The notes under the pieces are model-generated. The model was given only the letters and a program-made list of their open reading frames with translations. It was not told the DNA's origin and made no database searches. The translations under genes and the position numbers were made by a program. From Cochliopodium minus (Eukaryota; Discosea; Himatismenida; Cochliopodiidae), in assembly GCA_024220525.1 (NCBI GenBank), contig JAMYWO010000134.1, forward strand, positions 57,137 through 121,136: DNA of 64,000 bases, given 5' to 3'. Below are positions 1 through 11,166 of the stretch, one piece after another (positions within the stretch are counted from its first letter, which is position 1; every line of letters starts with the position of its first letter).

Positions 1-231
1 TGCTAGAAAAATTTATTTTTTTTATTATTTTTTTATTATTTTTTTTTATTGTTGATTGTTGATTGTTGATTGTTGATTGTTTATTTTATTTTTATTTTTA
101 TTTTTATTTTTATTTTTATTTTTATTATTTTTTTTATTGTTGATTGTGATTGTTTATTTATTATTTATTATTTATTATTTATTATTTATTATTTATTATT
201 TATGTAATTATTCTTTTATTTTTTATTTTAT

Positions 232-263
<32 letters not shown>

Positions 264-450
264 ATTTTTATTTTTTATTTATTATTTATTTTTATTTTTT
301 ATTTTTAATAATTTTAGTTTTTAGTTTTTTTTTTTTTTTAAGTTTTACTTTTTTGTAAATAAATTTTCTTTGTTTTTGTTTTTGTTTATATTTTTATTTT
401 TATTTTTAAATTTGTTCTTATTTTTATTTATTTATTTTAAATATTTATTT
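1..450. repeat. Low-complexity AT tract with simple repeats
   Basis: This stretch is almost purely A/T. It includes several copies of a 7-bp unit (TTGATTG) around 50-83, TATTTTTATTTT-type runs, and about six copies of an 8-bp TTATTATT-type unit around 155-200. No convincing exon was found. It lies inside, or beyond, the unfinished 3' part of the NCS1 transporter gene on the minus strand. Confidence 0.85.
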
Positions 451-460
451 TTTTAATTAC

Positions 461-2497
461 CAGCTACATTTGTAGATAAGGTAGCAAGGAGAAGAACTAT
501 CATTGAAAAAAAAGAAACAGCTCTATTATTAATCTGATCAATTAAATCCCTTTTCATTAATAAGTAAATAAGAAAAAAAAAATTAAAAAATAACAAATAA
601 AAAAATATAAAAATAAAATAAAATAAAATAAAATTAAAAAATAACAAATAAAAAATATAGAAAAATAAAATAAAAAAATAGAAAGAAAAAAAAATTGATT
701 ACAAGGGATTCCATAGAATTTTCCCGTAAATTAAATAAGCAGCATTTGTTACATAAAGACCCAAAAATGCAAAAACAATTGAAGTTGGAGGGAGCCCAAC
801 TAAAATGAAAAATAAAAAATAAAAAATAAAAAAATTAAAAAATTAAAAAGAAAAAATAAAAAAAAAATAAAAGAATTTTAAAAAAAAAATTAAATAATTA
901 AAATAAGAAAAATAAAAAAAAATATAAAAAACATTTTTTTTTTTTTTTTTACGTAATTGGCCTATTACTTGATCTTTGTTGGAAGCACAATACCTAGAAA
1001 AATCAGCAAAGTTGAGGGACATGGTGGACCAACTGGAGACTATGATGGTAAGAGGTGCTCCAAAAGTGCTCCAGAAACTTTTGTGTGTCGTTTTGCTTAA
1101 TTCCACGCTCAATATTTTTTTTACACTCCCTACCTTTTTTTAAAAAATTAAATAAAAATGTTTAAAAAGAAATTAAAAAGAAATTTAATAAATAATAAAA
1201 AATGATTATCATAATTTTTTTTATTGTTAATTTTTGTAAAATAAATTATAAATTATGAAATATTTCATTATAAACTAATTTGTAAAGATATTTTTTTTTT
1301 TTTTTACTTTTACAGTGGACCATATAATAAGAATCATAGCTGACAAAATGCTTTCAAAAAATAAAAAAAAAAATTTATTTTTATTGCAAAATTATTTTTT
1401 ATAAAATTTTTATTATTAATTTTTATTTATTTATTTAGTTAAATCTTAAAATTAGTTAGAAATCTTAATTACAGAATGGGAGCAGATAAAATTTCCATTT
1501 TTTTCACGGCTTCTGCTCCTCTGAACACAAAAATGACATTCACTCCCCAAAACAAGAGAAAGGTGAAAAACTGCAAAATGTTGATCCCCATAAATTTGGC
1601 TAAGTGTATTTCTCCATGAAAAATAACTATTGTCCTATAAATAGACTTTTTTTTTAAAAAAATTTAATAATTAAAAATTTTAATAATTAAAAATTAAAAA
1701 AATTAAAATTAAAATTAAAAAAATTAAGATTAAGAGATAAAAATATTTTTTTTAAAAAAATGTCATATTTTTTTACATCTCCTCCAATCCATGTTTGAAT
1801 CCTATTTTTTTTTTGAAAAAAAATTAATTTTAATTTTTTAATAAATATTTTTAAAATTACCCAAACCATCCTATTCCTACCACTCCTCTAGCCAATGCAA
1901 TGAATTTAGCTCCTCTAGTACCAAAAATACTTCTAACAAATATAGGGAAACAAATACCTATGTTTTTTTAGAAAATTAATTAAAAAATGAATTAATTTTT
2001 TTTTTTAGTGTTTAAAATATGAAATAATTTTTATTTTAATTCGAATTATTTTTGCCATATTTTGTTCCTGCTTGGGCGTTTAAAATCATGGGTGCAACTA
2101 AGATGAAATTTCCTATTATCACCACTATCATCGCTTCCCACCAATATAAACCCAAGTCCAAAAGACCTGCAGCAATCTTCAAAATCATTGAAAAAATTTG
2201 ATTTAATTTCAAGAAAATAAAAAATTAAAAAAAATTTTATTTATTATATATACCATGTATGAAGCTATATTAACAACCTATATATTGATTTATGATTATT
2301 CATTTCATTTCTTTTAATCATAATTTACCAAGCCCACCTAACAAAAAAAAAAATATATTTTTTTTTTTACTCACAAAAAAAATTGAAAGGAGGATGGATA
2401 CCCATAAAAAAGCTATATGATGGAATCTCCAAGTTTTATCTTCCAAAGGTGTTGGATCTAGAGATAGGGAATGATCATTAGATTTGCAACATTCCAT
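461..2497 (-). CDS. NCS1-family nucleobase/cation symporter (3' end outside window)
   Basis: This is a multi-pass plasma-membrane transporter of the nucleobase:cation symporter-1 family (uracil, cytosine, allantoin and hydantoin permeases). About nine exons read in order on the minus strand. They are the N-terminus MECCKSND with an RTW-like element (DKTWRFHH), AGLLDLGLYWWEA, NAQAGTKYG, RSIFGTRGAKF, IQTWIGG, a TM exon ending EAVKKMEILSAPI, WSTMSLNFADFSRY, GLPPTSIVFAFLG and LATLSTNVAG. These match the family's conserved blocks in the right order. The start is the ATG at 2497, just before the RTW-like block. The last visible exon ends at a GTAATT donor, where the family would continue with VSPAND-like residues and about 150 more residues. 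That part must lie beyond the left edge, because 1-460 is noncoding. The substrate cannot be decided from sequence. Confidence 0.9.
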
Positions 2498-2656
2498 CTT
2501 TGATTTTATTTTTTTATTTTCATTTTTAAAAAATAAATATTAATAAAATAAAATTTTTTAAGTCGAATAAAAAACCAAAAACTTTTTTTACAAATAATTA
2601 AATTTAATAATATTGAAAAAACAATCATCTTTTTTTCTTAAATAAACAAATTTTTT

Positions 2657-4660
2657 TCATAATATGATACACTGAGATTGAAAACTATTTAACTCTTCTT
2701 CTTCGTCATTGTCTACAACGGGTTCAACTAAAACATTGAAAATGATAATAAAATTAATAAATTAATTATTGATTGTTTTTTATTTTTTAACCAGAAGAAT
2801 GAGCAACAATTTTTCCACTGAGAAACCTGTCTTTTTCGTTTTGTTGTAGAGTAGTAGAGTGGTATTGTTTTTTCTCAATGTTAGAATTTTCTTCATTCAC
2901 ATCAATTAACAATGTGGGAAAATCAAATCTGCAATTAACTTTTTTAAAAAATTAAAATATAAAAAAATATTTAATTTTAAAAATTAAAAATAAAACAAAT
3001 ATTTAAAACAACATTTAAAATATAAATTTAAAATAATATTATATTAAAAATATTAAAAATATTTAAAATATAAATAAATTTTTTTAAACAAATTTTTTAC
3101 CTCCAATATCGTCTTTCAGTTGAAATCCCCTATGAAAAGCTTTTAATAATCTCTCATATTCTTCAAAGATACTTTCGTGTTCATTGTGCCTAATTAGTGA
3201 AGAGAATATAATAAAAAATTTTGAGAAGAAAATTTAAAAAGAATAACCAATTGTCCAAGTCTTCATGACTTTTAAAAATTCTTTTTTCTCCATTAATTTC
3301 AATGAAAGGAACAGGAGGTGATCTTTCTTTTAAAGTTAATAACCATCTAATTAAAAAAATAAAAAAAAATTGAAGCAAATAAATTAATTTTTTTTTTTAT
3401 ATATTTTTATTTTTTTATTTTTATATTTTTACATTTTTTTTATTTTTTTATTTTTTTATTTTTTATTATTTATTTATATTTTTTTATTTTTTTATTTTTT
3501 TATTTTTTATTTTTTTTTTACTTTTGTACCAAAGGATCATAAGTTCCAGGAAGCTGAGTATTCAGGCATCTCAAAAGATCATTAACAAATTTTTGACAGT
3601 TGAAGACTGTATTGGTGTAAATGTACTTAAAATTCCAAGATTTGACATAATCAACCACAGATCTTCTAAATTCTTTGTTGTTTTCGAAAGCAACCAATTC
3701 TTCTCCATCTCTCGTTGGATAAAACACTGCGCAAGCGCTTTTAGAACTCCAACTTGTTATATGTACGAAACTTGTATCGTACCAATGTATCAGACATGTC
3801 CCTATCTATTTAAGCAAAAAAAAAAAATTCGAAATCTCGCATGAATTGTAATCAAAATTTTTATTTGAGATAAAGAAATATTTTTAAAAAGCTAAATAAA
3901 GAATTAATTTAAAAAATTTAATAAAAAATTAAATAATTTAAAATAAAACTTTTTTATATTTATCAATCAACTGGTCAATTATTGATTGTTAATTTGGATT
4001 CCATGAAATAGAAATCTATTTACCTGCACTGAAACATGGCTTGCTCCTATTTTTTTTTTTTTTAGATTTTAATTTTCTCTGAAAATTTTTTTTTTAACCG
4101 AATTCTTGATTTCCCGCAAAAATCCTCACAAAAGTGTTTGTTTCCAGAGGAGAGATAATAATTCTAATGGGTATTGGAGGCAATTTGCCCGATTCATTCT
4201 CCTCAAGATAATTCTCGAAGATTTCCTTCTCCAAGAAATCCTCCTCAGTCAATTCATTGTATCTCTCCTCTATCATCTCTATCATTTCTTCATTGCTTAT
4301 CTCATTCAACATCTCCTTTTTTGTTTGCTTCTTTATCAATTCATGTACTGTTAAAAATTTTTATGGGTGATGCATATTAAAAGGTAATTTTAGATATTCT
4401 TACTGAATTTAGATATTGATTTGTTTGATTTGTATTGTTGTGGTATATTAAATTTTTTGTCCAATTCATTGTAATCTAACTAAAAGTAAATATGTTACAA
4501 ATTTATTTTTAAATCAAATAAATTTATTGATCCTACTTTCTTTCTCATCCTTATAAATAAACAAGGTTTTAAAGATATAGATAAATATATATCTTCTTTT
4601 TTTTTTATTTTTACTTGATCCCCTTTCTCCGAAAAGAGAAACATTAAAAAAATTGGGCAT
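2657..4660 (-). CDS. Unrecognised protein with H/NCQ (permuted papain-like?) domain and C-terminal CaaX-like box
   Basis: The first exons are 4615-4660, 4404-4475 and 4099-4347, followed by a 23-nt microexon at about 4026-4048; all phases agree. The N-terminal part is acidic and helical (NEEMIEMIEERYNEL). A domain follows with a conserved-looking histidine (GASHVSVQIG), an aromatic strand (LIHWYDTSFVH) and a late NCQKFVNDLL motif. This H...NC order resembles the circularly permuted papain-like fold of the LRAT/PPPDE/H-REV107 group, so a thiol hydrolase or acyltransferase is possible, but this is inference. Later exons encode FDFPTLLIDV and a low-complexity region. The protein ends ...FQSQCIIL before TGA, a CaaL-type signal that would suit geranylgeranylation and membrane attachment. 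No family name is assigned. Confidence 0.7.
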
Positions 4661-5191
4661 CACAACAAAATATGTTTAAAGAATGAAAATTTGGTAATAA
4701 GAGGAAAGTTTTGATGAAGATGAATCATAACATTTTTTTTTTTTTTTTTTCATTTTCATTTTATAAATGTTTTCAAGAGAATTGAATTGTTAATTACATT
4801 TCTTTTCGAAAGAAATTTAAATAAAAAAATATTAAAAAATTAAATAAGGAAAATTAAACAACTTTTATTCAAAACAAACAAAACAAACTTTTAACAAACC
4901 CTTTTTTGAAAAATTTGACCAAAAATTTATGATTTAAATGAAAATAAAACAAAGTCACTTCTATTAATACTTACCTGATCCAAATAAACAGACTGATCAA
5001 TTAGGGTTTGTTTATATGATTTAAAACAATGAGACTTGCACTTGTCCTTGTTATAAATCATCACTTAATTGTGTGAAGTTGGACGAAAAATTTCTTGGCA
5101 AAGTGGTAATAAATGTGAGCATACGTGCTACAAAACCACACCATTATTTTTTTTTTTTTTATTTGGAAAAGATTTTTAAATGAAATTTATT
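4661..5191. other. Intergenic spacer, no gene seen
   Basis: AT-rich spacer between the start of the H/NCQ gene (minus strand) and the 3' end of the M28 peptidase gene (minus strand). It contains poly-T runs and no exon-like open frame. Upstream control elements of the H/NCQ gene are presumably here, but no motif could be supported. Confidence 0.6.
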
Positions 5192-7060
5192 TTAGATTAC
5201 AAAAACAAAAAATAACAAAGACAAAAGGAATAAAGAAGAAATTTTTTCACCATTACTAGTTGAAGTTGATGTAGTGTTATTGTTAGGATTGAAAGGGTTA
5301 TTAAAGTTGTTAGAGTAATAACAAAGGGAAGCTAATTGTGATTTAGTAATAGATTCAAGTAAAGAAGTATCTATCATATTAGGAAGATCTCCAACATTGT
5401 GATAAAAAGGATAATCTCTACGCTCCTGACTAATGCCTATTTAAAAAAATTATTTTTTTTATTTTTTTATATTTATTTTACCAATCTCTTTTTATTTTAA
5501 TTATTTACCTAGATATGCTTTTAATCCTGCATTCAAATATGTTGCATGATCACTTCCAAATGCGTTGAATTCCATGGAATATTTGAGATTAGGGATGTAT
5601 GGAGTTATAAAATCAATCACTTTTTCGAAATCATCTTTGTACTTTTCGCTTTTAAAATTTTGTGAAAAATGGTTTTTTAATTTTATGAAAATTGTTCTTT
5701 TTACAATGTTGCGAAAACCATTGTAAATTTATTTTTCCTGTATCCCTAATTTTTTGTTAGAAAAAAATGTGCAAAGAAATATGGGGTTTGTTTTTACGAT
5801 CATGTCGTTGTTTTGAACATACTTTACTTTAGAAATATCTCCGCTTTCTGTCAAAGATCTAACATGTTCTTTTGATCCCAACATACCTTCTTCTTCACTT
5901 TTTTAAAAAAATTCAATAATATTAAATTTTAATAATTGTTTAATTATTTTTACGCAGAAAACCAAACAAAAATGAAAGTACCATTTTGAGGAGGATATTT
6001 ATTTAAAATTCTCAACATTTCCATTATACCTGAACTCCCGCTTGCATTGTCTTCTGCTCCTGGACTCGAAACTAATGGATTATTCGATATAGAATCATAA
6101 TGTGCTTTATAAAAAAATTTTATATTAAAATTAAAATTTAAAAAAAAAATATTTTTTCAAAATTTAAACTATTGTACCTCCTATGATGTACCAATTGTCC
6201 AAGTTTGATGTTCCTTTTATTTTTGCAACGACATTGTATGCTTCTTTTCCACTCACAAAAAACTTTTGAGTTTGAATATCAATCGACGAATTTATTCCTT
6301 TTATGGTGTTTATCAAATAATCTTGTGCTTGATATATTCCATCTAGATTTAAAAAAAAACAAAAAAATTAATAAATTAAATAAATAATGACTTCTTATTT
6401 ACCTTGCAAAGCGTATCTATTATATTGTGTTAATGCCACAAGATTTTCAAATTGGAGGTTTATATTCAACTCATTTATCCATTTATCAACCATTGTTGAT
6501 CTTATGATGTTAGTTCTTTTTTCTATCTTGTTGAAATTTTTGACAAGTATTATTTTGTTTTTGTTGTTTATATCTATCTTTTGAATTGATCCATCTTAGA
6601 TTATCAATGAAATTTAAAATTGAATATTTTTAAATTATTTTTCCATTTTTTTTTTACTTTCAATCAATTTTTGTTCCTCTTTCTCTATTGGTTGGAAAGA
6701 TTCTTTTTTTAATTGGAAGATGAAATATCCATATCCCATCATCAATAAATGGGAGAGCTTTTCCATCTTTTTGAAATAAGATTGTATGCGATGATCTTTT
6801 CCTTTTATTTTCCTTATTATTATCAATGAAGGATCCACACATTCCAAATCCAATTCTTTGGAAGGAATAGATGGATTATGAGATGAATAGATCAATAATT
6901 CATCTCCCAATTCTATCTCCAGCTCATCATTCCATTCTTCGGACCTTTCTAAATAAGAATTTGCAACATAATATTTCCCCTCTTTACATTTGGAATAACA
7001 TGATCCTATAAAACAACCTATAATCAAAATTAAAAAGATTGATGGAAAATTTAATCTCAT
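5192..7060 (-). CDS. Secreted M28-family zinc metallopeptidase, GPI-type C-terminus
   Basis: An extracellular aminopeptidase-like enzyme of MEROPS family M28. The N-terminus (MRLNFPSIFLILIIGCFIG) is a clear signal peptide, and the start at 7060 is the only ATG that includes it. The zinc and catalytic motifs appear in the correct order across exons: AHYDS (His ligand), GAEDNASG (bridging Asp), SEEEGMLGS (general-base and ligand Glu) and FGSDHATYLNAG (His ligand). An N-terminal region of roughly 200 residues precedes the catalytic core. The C-terminus has an Asn/Thr/Ser-rich stretch, then a hydrophobic tail (SSLFLLSLLFFVFVI), which is the layout of a GPI-anchor signal. I infer a cell-surface exopeptidase. 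The exact specificity (aminopeptidase, carboxypeptidase or glutaminyl cyclase-like) is not resolved. Confidence 0.9.
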
Positions 7061-7121
7061 TTTTTATTTATTCTTTTTATAATTTAAAAAATAAAAATTT
7101 AAAAAATAAATAACAGTTTAA

Positions 7122-9308
7122 TTACTGTATTGTCTGTGATCTTTGTTTTTTAAATTTTTTGAGAGTAGGAAAAAAAGCCCAATTTTTGTAATTGGTAAGA
7201 TACAATTTGTTGACAATGTCATACTCATTCATGAACAACTTGTAGACCTGTCTAACATGATAAGGAATGTTTTTGTCAGCAACCAAAAGGTCGAGATTCT
7301 TCCTCTTATGCAAAGCATCCATCTCTTCCAACTTGTCCTTCAAACAACGGACGATATACTTTAAAGCAATGTCAGATTTATCAAGGAGAGGAATGGAACC
7401 GCCAGGAGTAGGTTCAAAAAGTTGATAAAAATTTTGCTTTTCGAGATAAAAAGGATCCGTTTCTTTAATTATGTAAGCTACGGCCAAGGTAGTGTCGATG
7501 GGAATTCCATTTTCGATGACGCAGACGTCGAGAGGTTCGCGGTCTTGGAGGAGGTAAGTGATGAGTTCTACTTTTTGGGTTTTGAGGGGGTCGGTTTCCG
7601 ACAAAGCCAAGTTGTCGAGCCCCACTGTCTGATCTTTGTTTCTTTCTGGTGTATAACCGTGTTGAAGTAAAGCAGTTCTTGGTTGTTGATCTATTTAGAA
7701 AAATAAAATAAAAAAATCAGATCAAAAAAATAATATAAAATGAAAAATAAATTGAAACAAACTAAAAATTAGAAAGATTTCTTTACTCATTACGTAACAA
7801 GAGAATATTTCTTGTCCTGTTCTTCCTCCAATAGATGAATGAGCAGAAACAACCTTGTTATTAAAGTCCCACAACATAGAAGTGAATCCCTGAGGAGGAG
7901 TATATTTCTCAGGACTATTTTTTTGGTAAGTTTAAATGAATAAAGTTGTTATTAAAAAAAGATTTTCAAAAGATTTTAAAAAGTCAAATTATTTTACCAA
8001 TAACTATTTATAAGATCAATAAATGGAACCAGAGTAATATTTCCTCTATCCGTGATGAACCCTCTTGTCATTAACAATTTAACTTCTTTTTTCTATTTTG
8101 TGTAAAAAAAAAAATGAATAAATAAAAAAACTTCAAAAAAAAAATATTTTTACAAATGTTTACTAACTAATTTCCAAGTGGTTCCATTCATCAGCATACT
8201 TTTTGATAAATTTTGTGAAATCATGATAAGTACTTCTCAATTTATTTTGAGATTGAGAAACATAATAATCGAGCTGCATGTGAGCGACCTCATAACTAAC
8301 TTCTTCTCCCCAATCTAAATAGTTATTGAGATTGGGAGCATTTTCCATAATCTCAAAAAGATATTTGTATTTTTCTTGTTTGAGCACATATTTCTCGTAT
8401 ATGAGCCCCAAATATTGCACCTCTTCTCTTTTGGAGACTTTATGTGTGATCAACTTTTGTCCCATTGGTGTGTATTCGAAATCACTTGCGAAGTAGATGA
8501 GATCGAATGGGATTTGCATTATTGTTTCGAAATTCTATTGGAAAATTTTTTGTAAAAAAAAGATCAAAAATAAAACAAAAACATTTTATATCAAGATGAT
8601 AAAGATGTTTAGATATTAGTAAAAACTTGAAAGATAATAATTTTTAAAACTCAAAAATGAATATAAAAAAAAAGAGATGATAACCCTTTTATTATGTTTG
8701 TTTTATTTTTGTTAAACATATTTTCGTCAATAAAAATCTATTTTTAATATTAAGGTTCTTACATCTATTTTTTCACCTGCATATATTCCTCTCCCCACTA
8801 TTTGATTTGTTTCATCATCTATTTGTTCCATCACTTTCATCTTTTTGAAAAAGATGGTTCCATAATCCGACATATAACTTTCAATGTGAGTCATATCTAA
8901 TTGTCTTAGTGTGATATTTTCAGGGATTGGAGGTCTTTTGAACTCCAATTCCAATTTTGATCTCTGTAATTGTTCACTTACTTTTTTCTGTATAGTTTTC
9001 TTAACAATTGTTTTTGGAGTGGATATGAAAGATAGGGCAACTATGGATAGGATGATCGATCCTATTATTATCAAAATTGCCAATTTGCTTCTTGATTGTT
9101 GTTTAACAATATTTTTTGTGGTTGAATTTGAATCTTTCTTATCTTTCTTGGATTCTTTTATATCTTTNNNNNNNNNNNNNNNNNNNNNNNNNNNNNNNNN
9201 NNNNNNNNNNNNNNNNNNNNNNNNNNNNNNNNNNNNNNNNNNNNNNNNNNNNNNNNNNNNNNNNNNNTCTTTGGTAAGATTGGATTTTTTTTCTTTTCGC
9301 TTTTTCAT
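7122..9308 (-). CDS. SETD3/RuBisCO-LSMT-type SET-domain methyltransferase with N-terminal membrane anchor
   Basis: A predicted SAM-dependent protein (lysine or histidine) N-methyltransferase. The exons read through NQIVGRGIYAGEKID (start of the SET domain), NFETIMQIPFD, an insert-like helical region at 8165-8519, and VPFIDLINSYW, the position of the LVPxxDxxNH motif. GGRTGQEIFSCY follows, the GeEif-Y element, then QPRTALLQHGYTPERNKD, corresponding to the LL-YGF-N-D motif, and a C-terminal LSMT-type substrate-binding region. The His usually found after the Asn of the NH motif is Ser here (LINSYW). The N-terminus (start 9308) is Lys-rich and contains a hydrophobic segment (LAILIIIGSIILSIVALSFI), so the enzyme looks like a single-pass membrane protein. 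That is unusual for this group. The 100-N gap lies between residues of the Lys-rich N-terminal tail, whose length is therefore unknown. Confidence 0.82.
9168..9267. other. Assembly gap of 100 Ns
   Basis: Exactly 100 N positions inside the first exon of the SET-domain gene. A round 100 usually marks a gap of unknown size. Flanking sequence encodes Lys/Asp/Ser-rich low complexity, a likely reason for assembly failure. Confidence 0.99.
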
Positions 9309-9807
9309 TTTTTTATTTTTGATATCTCTTCAGATAATTTTCAAAAAAAATCAAATTCGCTTGTATAATCAACCCCCTTTTTTGAAAAACATTCTTGGAC
9401 AAAGCAAAATATTTTTTATACAGATTATTTTTTGAGGTAAAACAAAAGAATCTTCTATAAAGAAGTTTGGAATTACATCTAATATTTCCTTTTATATATT
9501 GAGATGCACATGTTATTTTTTATATATATTTTATTTTTCCAAATTTTCTTAATTTGCTCACATCCACTTTAATTTTGAAAGACTTTGATTTGATAATGAG
9601 GAATTATAGAGTTATCATCCTCCTCAATCAAAAAAAATTCCTCTTTGCATATATTTTTTTTCCATAATTTCCTGTTTTTTTTTTTTATTTTATTCAAATT
9701 TTAAAATAAAAAAAAAAGTTGTTTTATCCTTCTTTGTTACAAATTTAGAAATCCATTTTAAAGGATATCAACTAGAAAAGAGGATTTGGTGGGTGGAACT
9801 TAAATAA
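9309..9807. other. Divergent intergenic region
   Basis: Spacer between the minus-strand SET gene and the plus-strand Cys-rich surface protein gene, so it should hold both promoters. It is AT-rich with poly-T and poly-A runs (for example around 9670-9715). No defined element could be supported. Confidence 0.55.
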
Positions 9808-10987
9808 ATGCATCATATCATTTGTATATTTGGTTAATATTTCAAAATAAATTTTTTATCGTGAAATTAAACTTTAATTTTAACACTCAATACATTCCTT
9901 TTTTTAGTATTCATATATCTTATGATATCTTCTTCATATGGAATAGATATATGCAGTACAAAATTGAAAAATTATCTGCCGAACATATTTTCAGAAACAA
10001 ATAAAAGCACAATATACAATACATCGAATGTAAAACAATCTTTCAAAAATTTAAATCTCATTTGTTAACATTTATACATTATAGAATTATTTTTGTAATT
10101 TAAATTCGACATGTTGCAGTGATGATAATTACAATACAATGATAAAAAAATGGCATACATATCTTGGAAATATAAATTCTGGAATTACATTTTGGAAAGA
10201 TAAATCGGATACATTATTGAAGCAAACACTTGCATTGCAACAAAATTCCGATGTATGGTCCCAATTGTCTGCAAAGCAACAATTAAATATCATCAAATTA
10301 TATAATATGACGTTGAGTGCAAGCACAAATTTGAAATTCGCATGGAACAATTGTTTGCCTGGATTGACAACCTTTATTAGCGGATTCTATTGTCTGATAT
10401 GCACACCATATAACGATGTTTATTTCGATTATTCTCGTAATACAGCATCCTTCGCAGTCAATATCAACAGTTGCTATCAACTCTCAAATTCTTGTTCGAA
10501 TCTATTTCATCAACTCTTCATAATAGAATATACATCTCAATGCATCTACCAGAACACCCAAAGCGTCTACGCTGATTGCAACAGCTTCACCCTCGGCTGT
10601 CTCGAAAATGCATCCCTCTGCCGAGACGTCGTATGTCTTTTCATGAAGGATCTAGGAAACATCCCAACCTTCAAGTCAGCCATCACTTCATCTTATTTTT
10701 CTACTTCAACAAAAAATGAAGGAAGGTTACTCGACACTTTAAACAACTTTATTTATGAATTTTTTTATCGTCTTGTTAAGAGGGCTTCTTATACTGTTAG
10801 CCCTTTTTATACCACTAACCCTTCTAGTTATCCCCTTATGGAGAGAGGTGCTACTGGTAGTTTCATCCAACAATTTGTTACCCCTCCTACTGTTCCTCCT
10901 TCTAACTTTACCTCCAATTCAAACTCTGTGTTTTTTCATTTTTATTTAATTGTTTTTATTATCTTCTTGTATTTATTAAATTTTTGA
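9808..10987 (+). CDS. Secreted cysteine-rich surface protein, probable GPI anchor
   Basis: Exons 9808-9832, 9908-10029 and 10085-10987 join in phase to 349 aa. The first exon was found because the long frame runs open upstream of its first ATG. Adding it gives a good signal peptide (MHHIICIFVFIYLMISSSYG). The mature part has many cysteines, including a STCCSDDNY motif and paired Cys in the middle region (YCLICTPY, CLENASLC). This suggests a disulfide-stabilised extracellular domain of about 200 residues. A Pro/Ser/Thr/Asn-rich stalk follows, then a hydrophobic terminus (FHFYLIVFIIFLYLLNF), which looks like a GPI-attachment signal. I do not recognise the family. A cell-surface or adhesion role is only a guess from architecture. 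Confidence 0.78.
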
Positions 10988-11166
10988 AAAAAGATCTCTT
11001 TTTTCCTTGAATTTCCTTTTTGATTAATTTCTCAAAATTTAATCTTTTTTTCTCTTAAATTCTCTACCTATCTAATCTCCATTTTTTCACTTAATTTTTT
11101 TTAAATATTTAAATTTTATAAATAAAAAAAAAAATTGAAATTTAAAAAATTAAGAACTTTGGGAAA

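Noticed and set aside
77-358. Phe/Leu/Ile-only open frame on the plus strand
   Set aside because: It is a translation of TTTTTA-type simple repeats, with no normal amino-acid composition.
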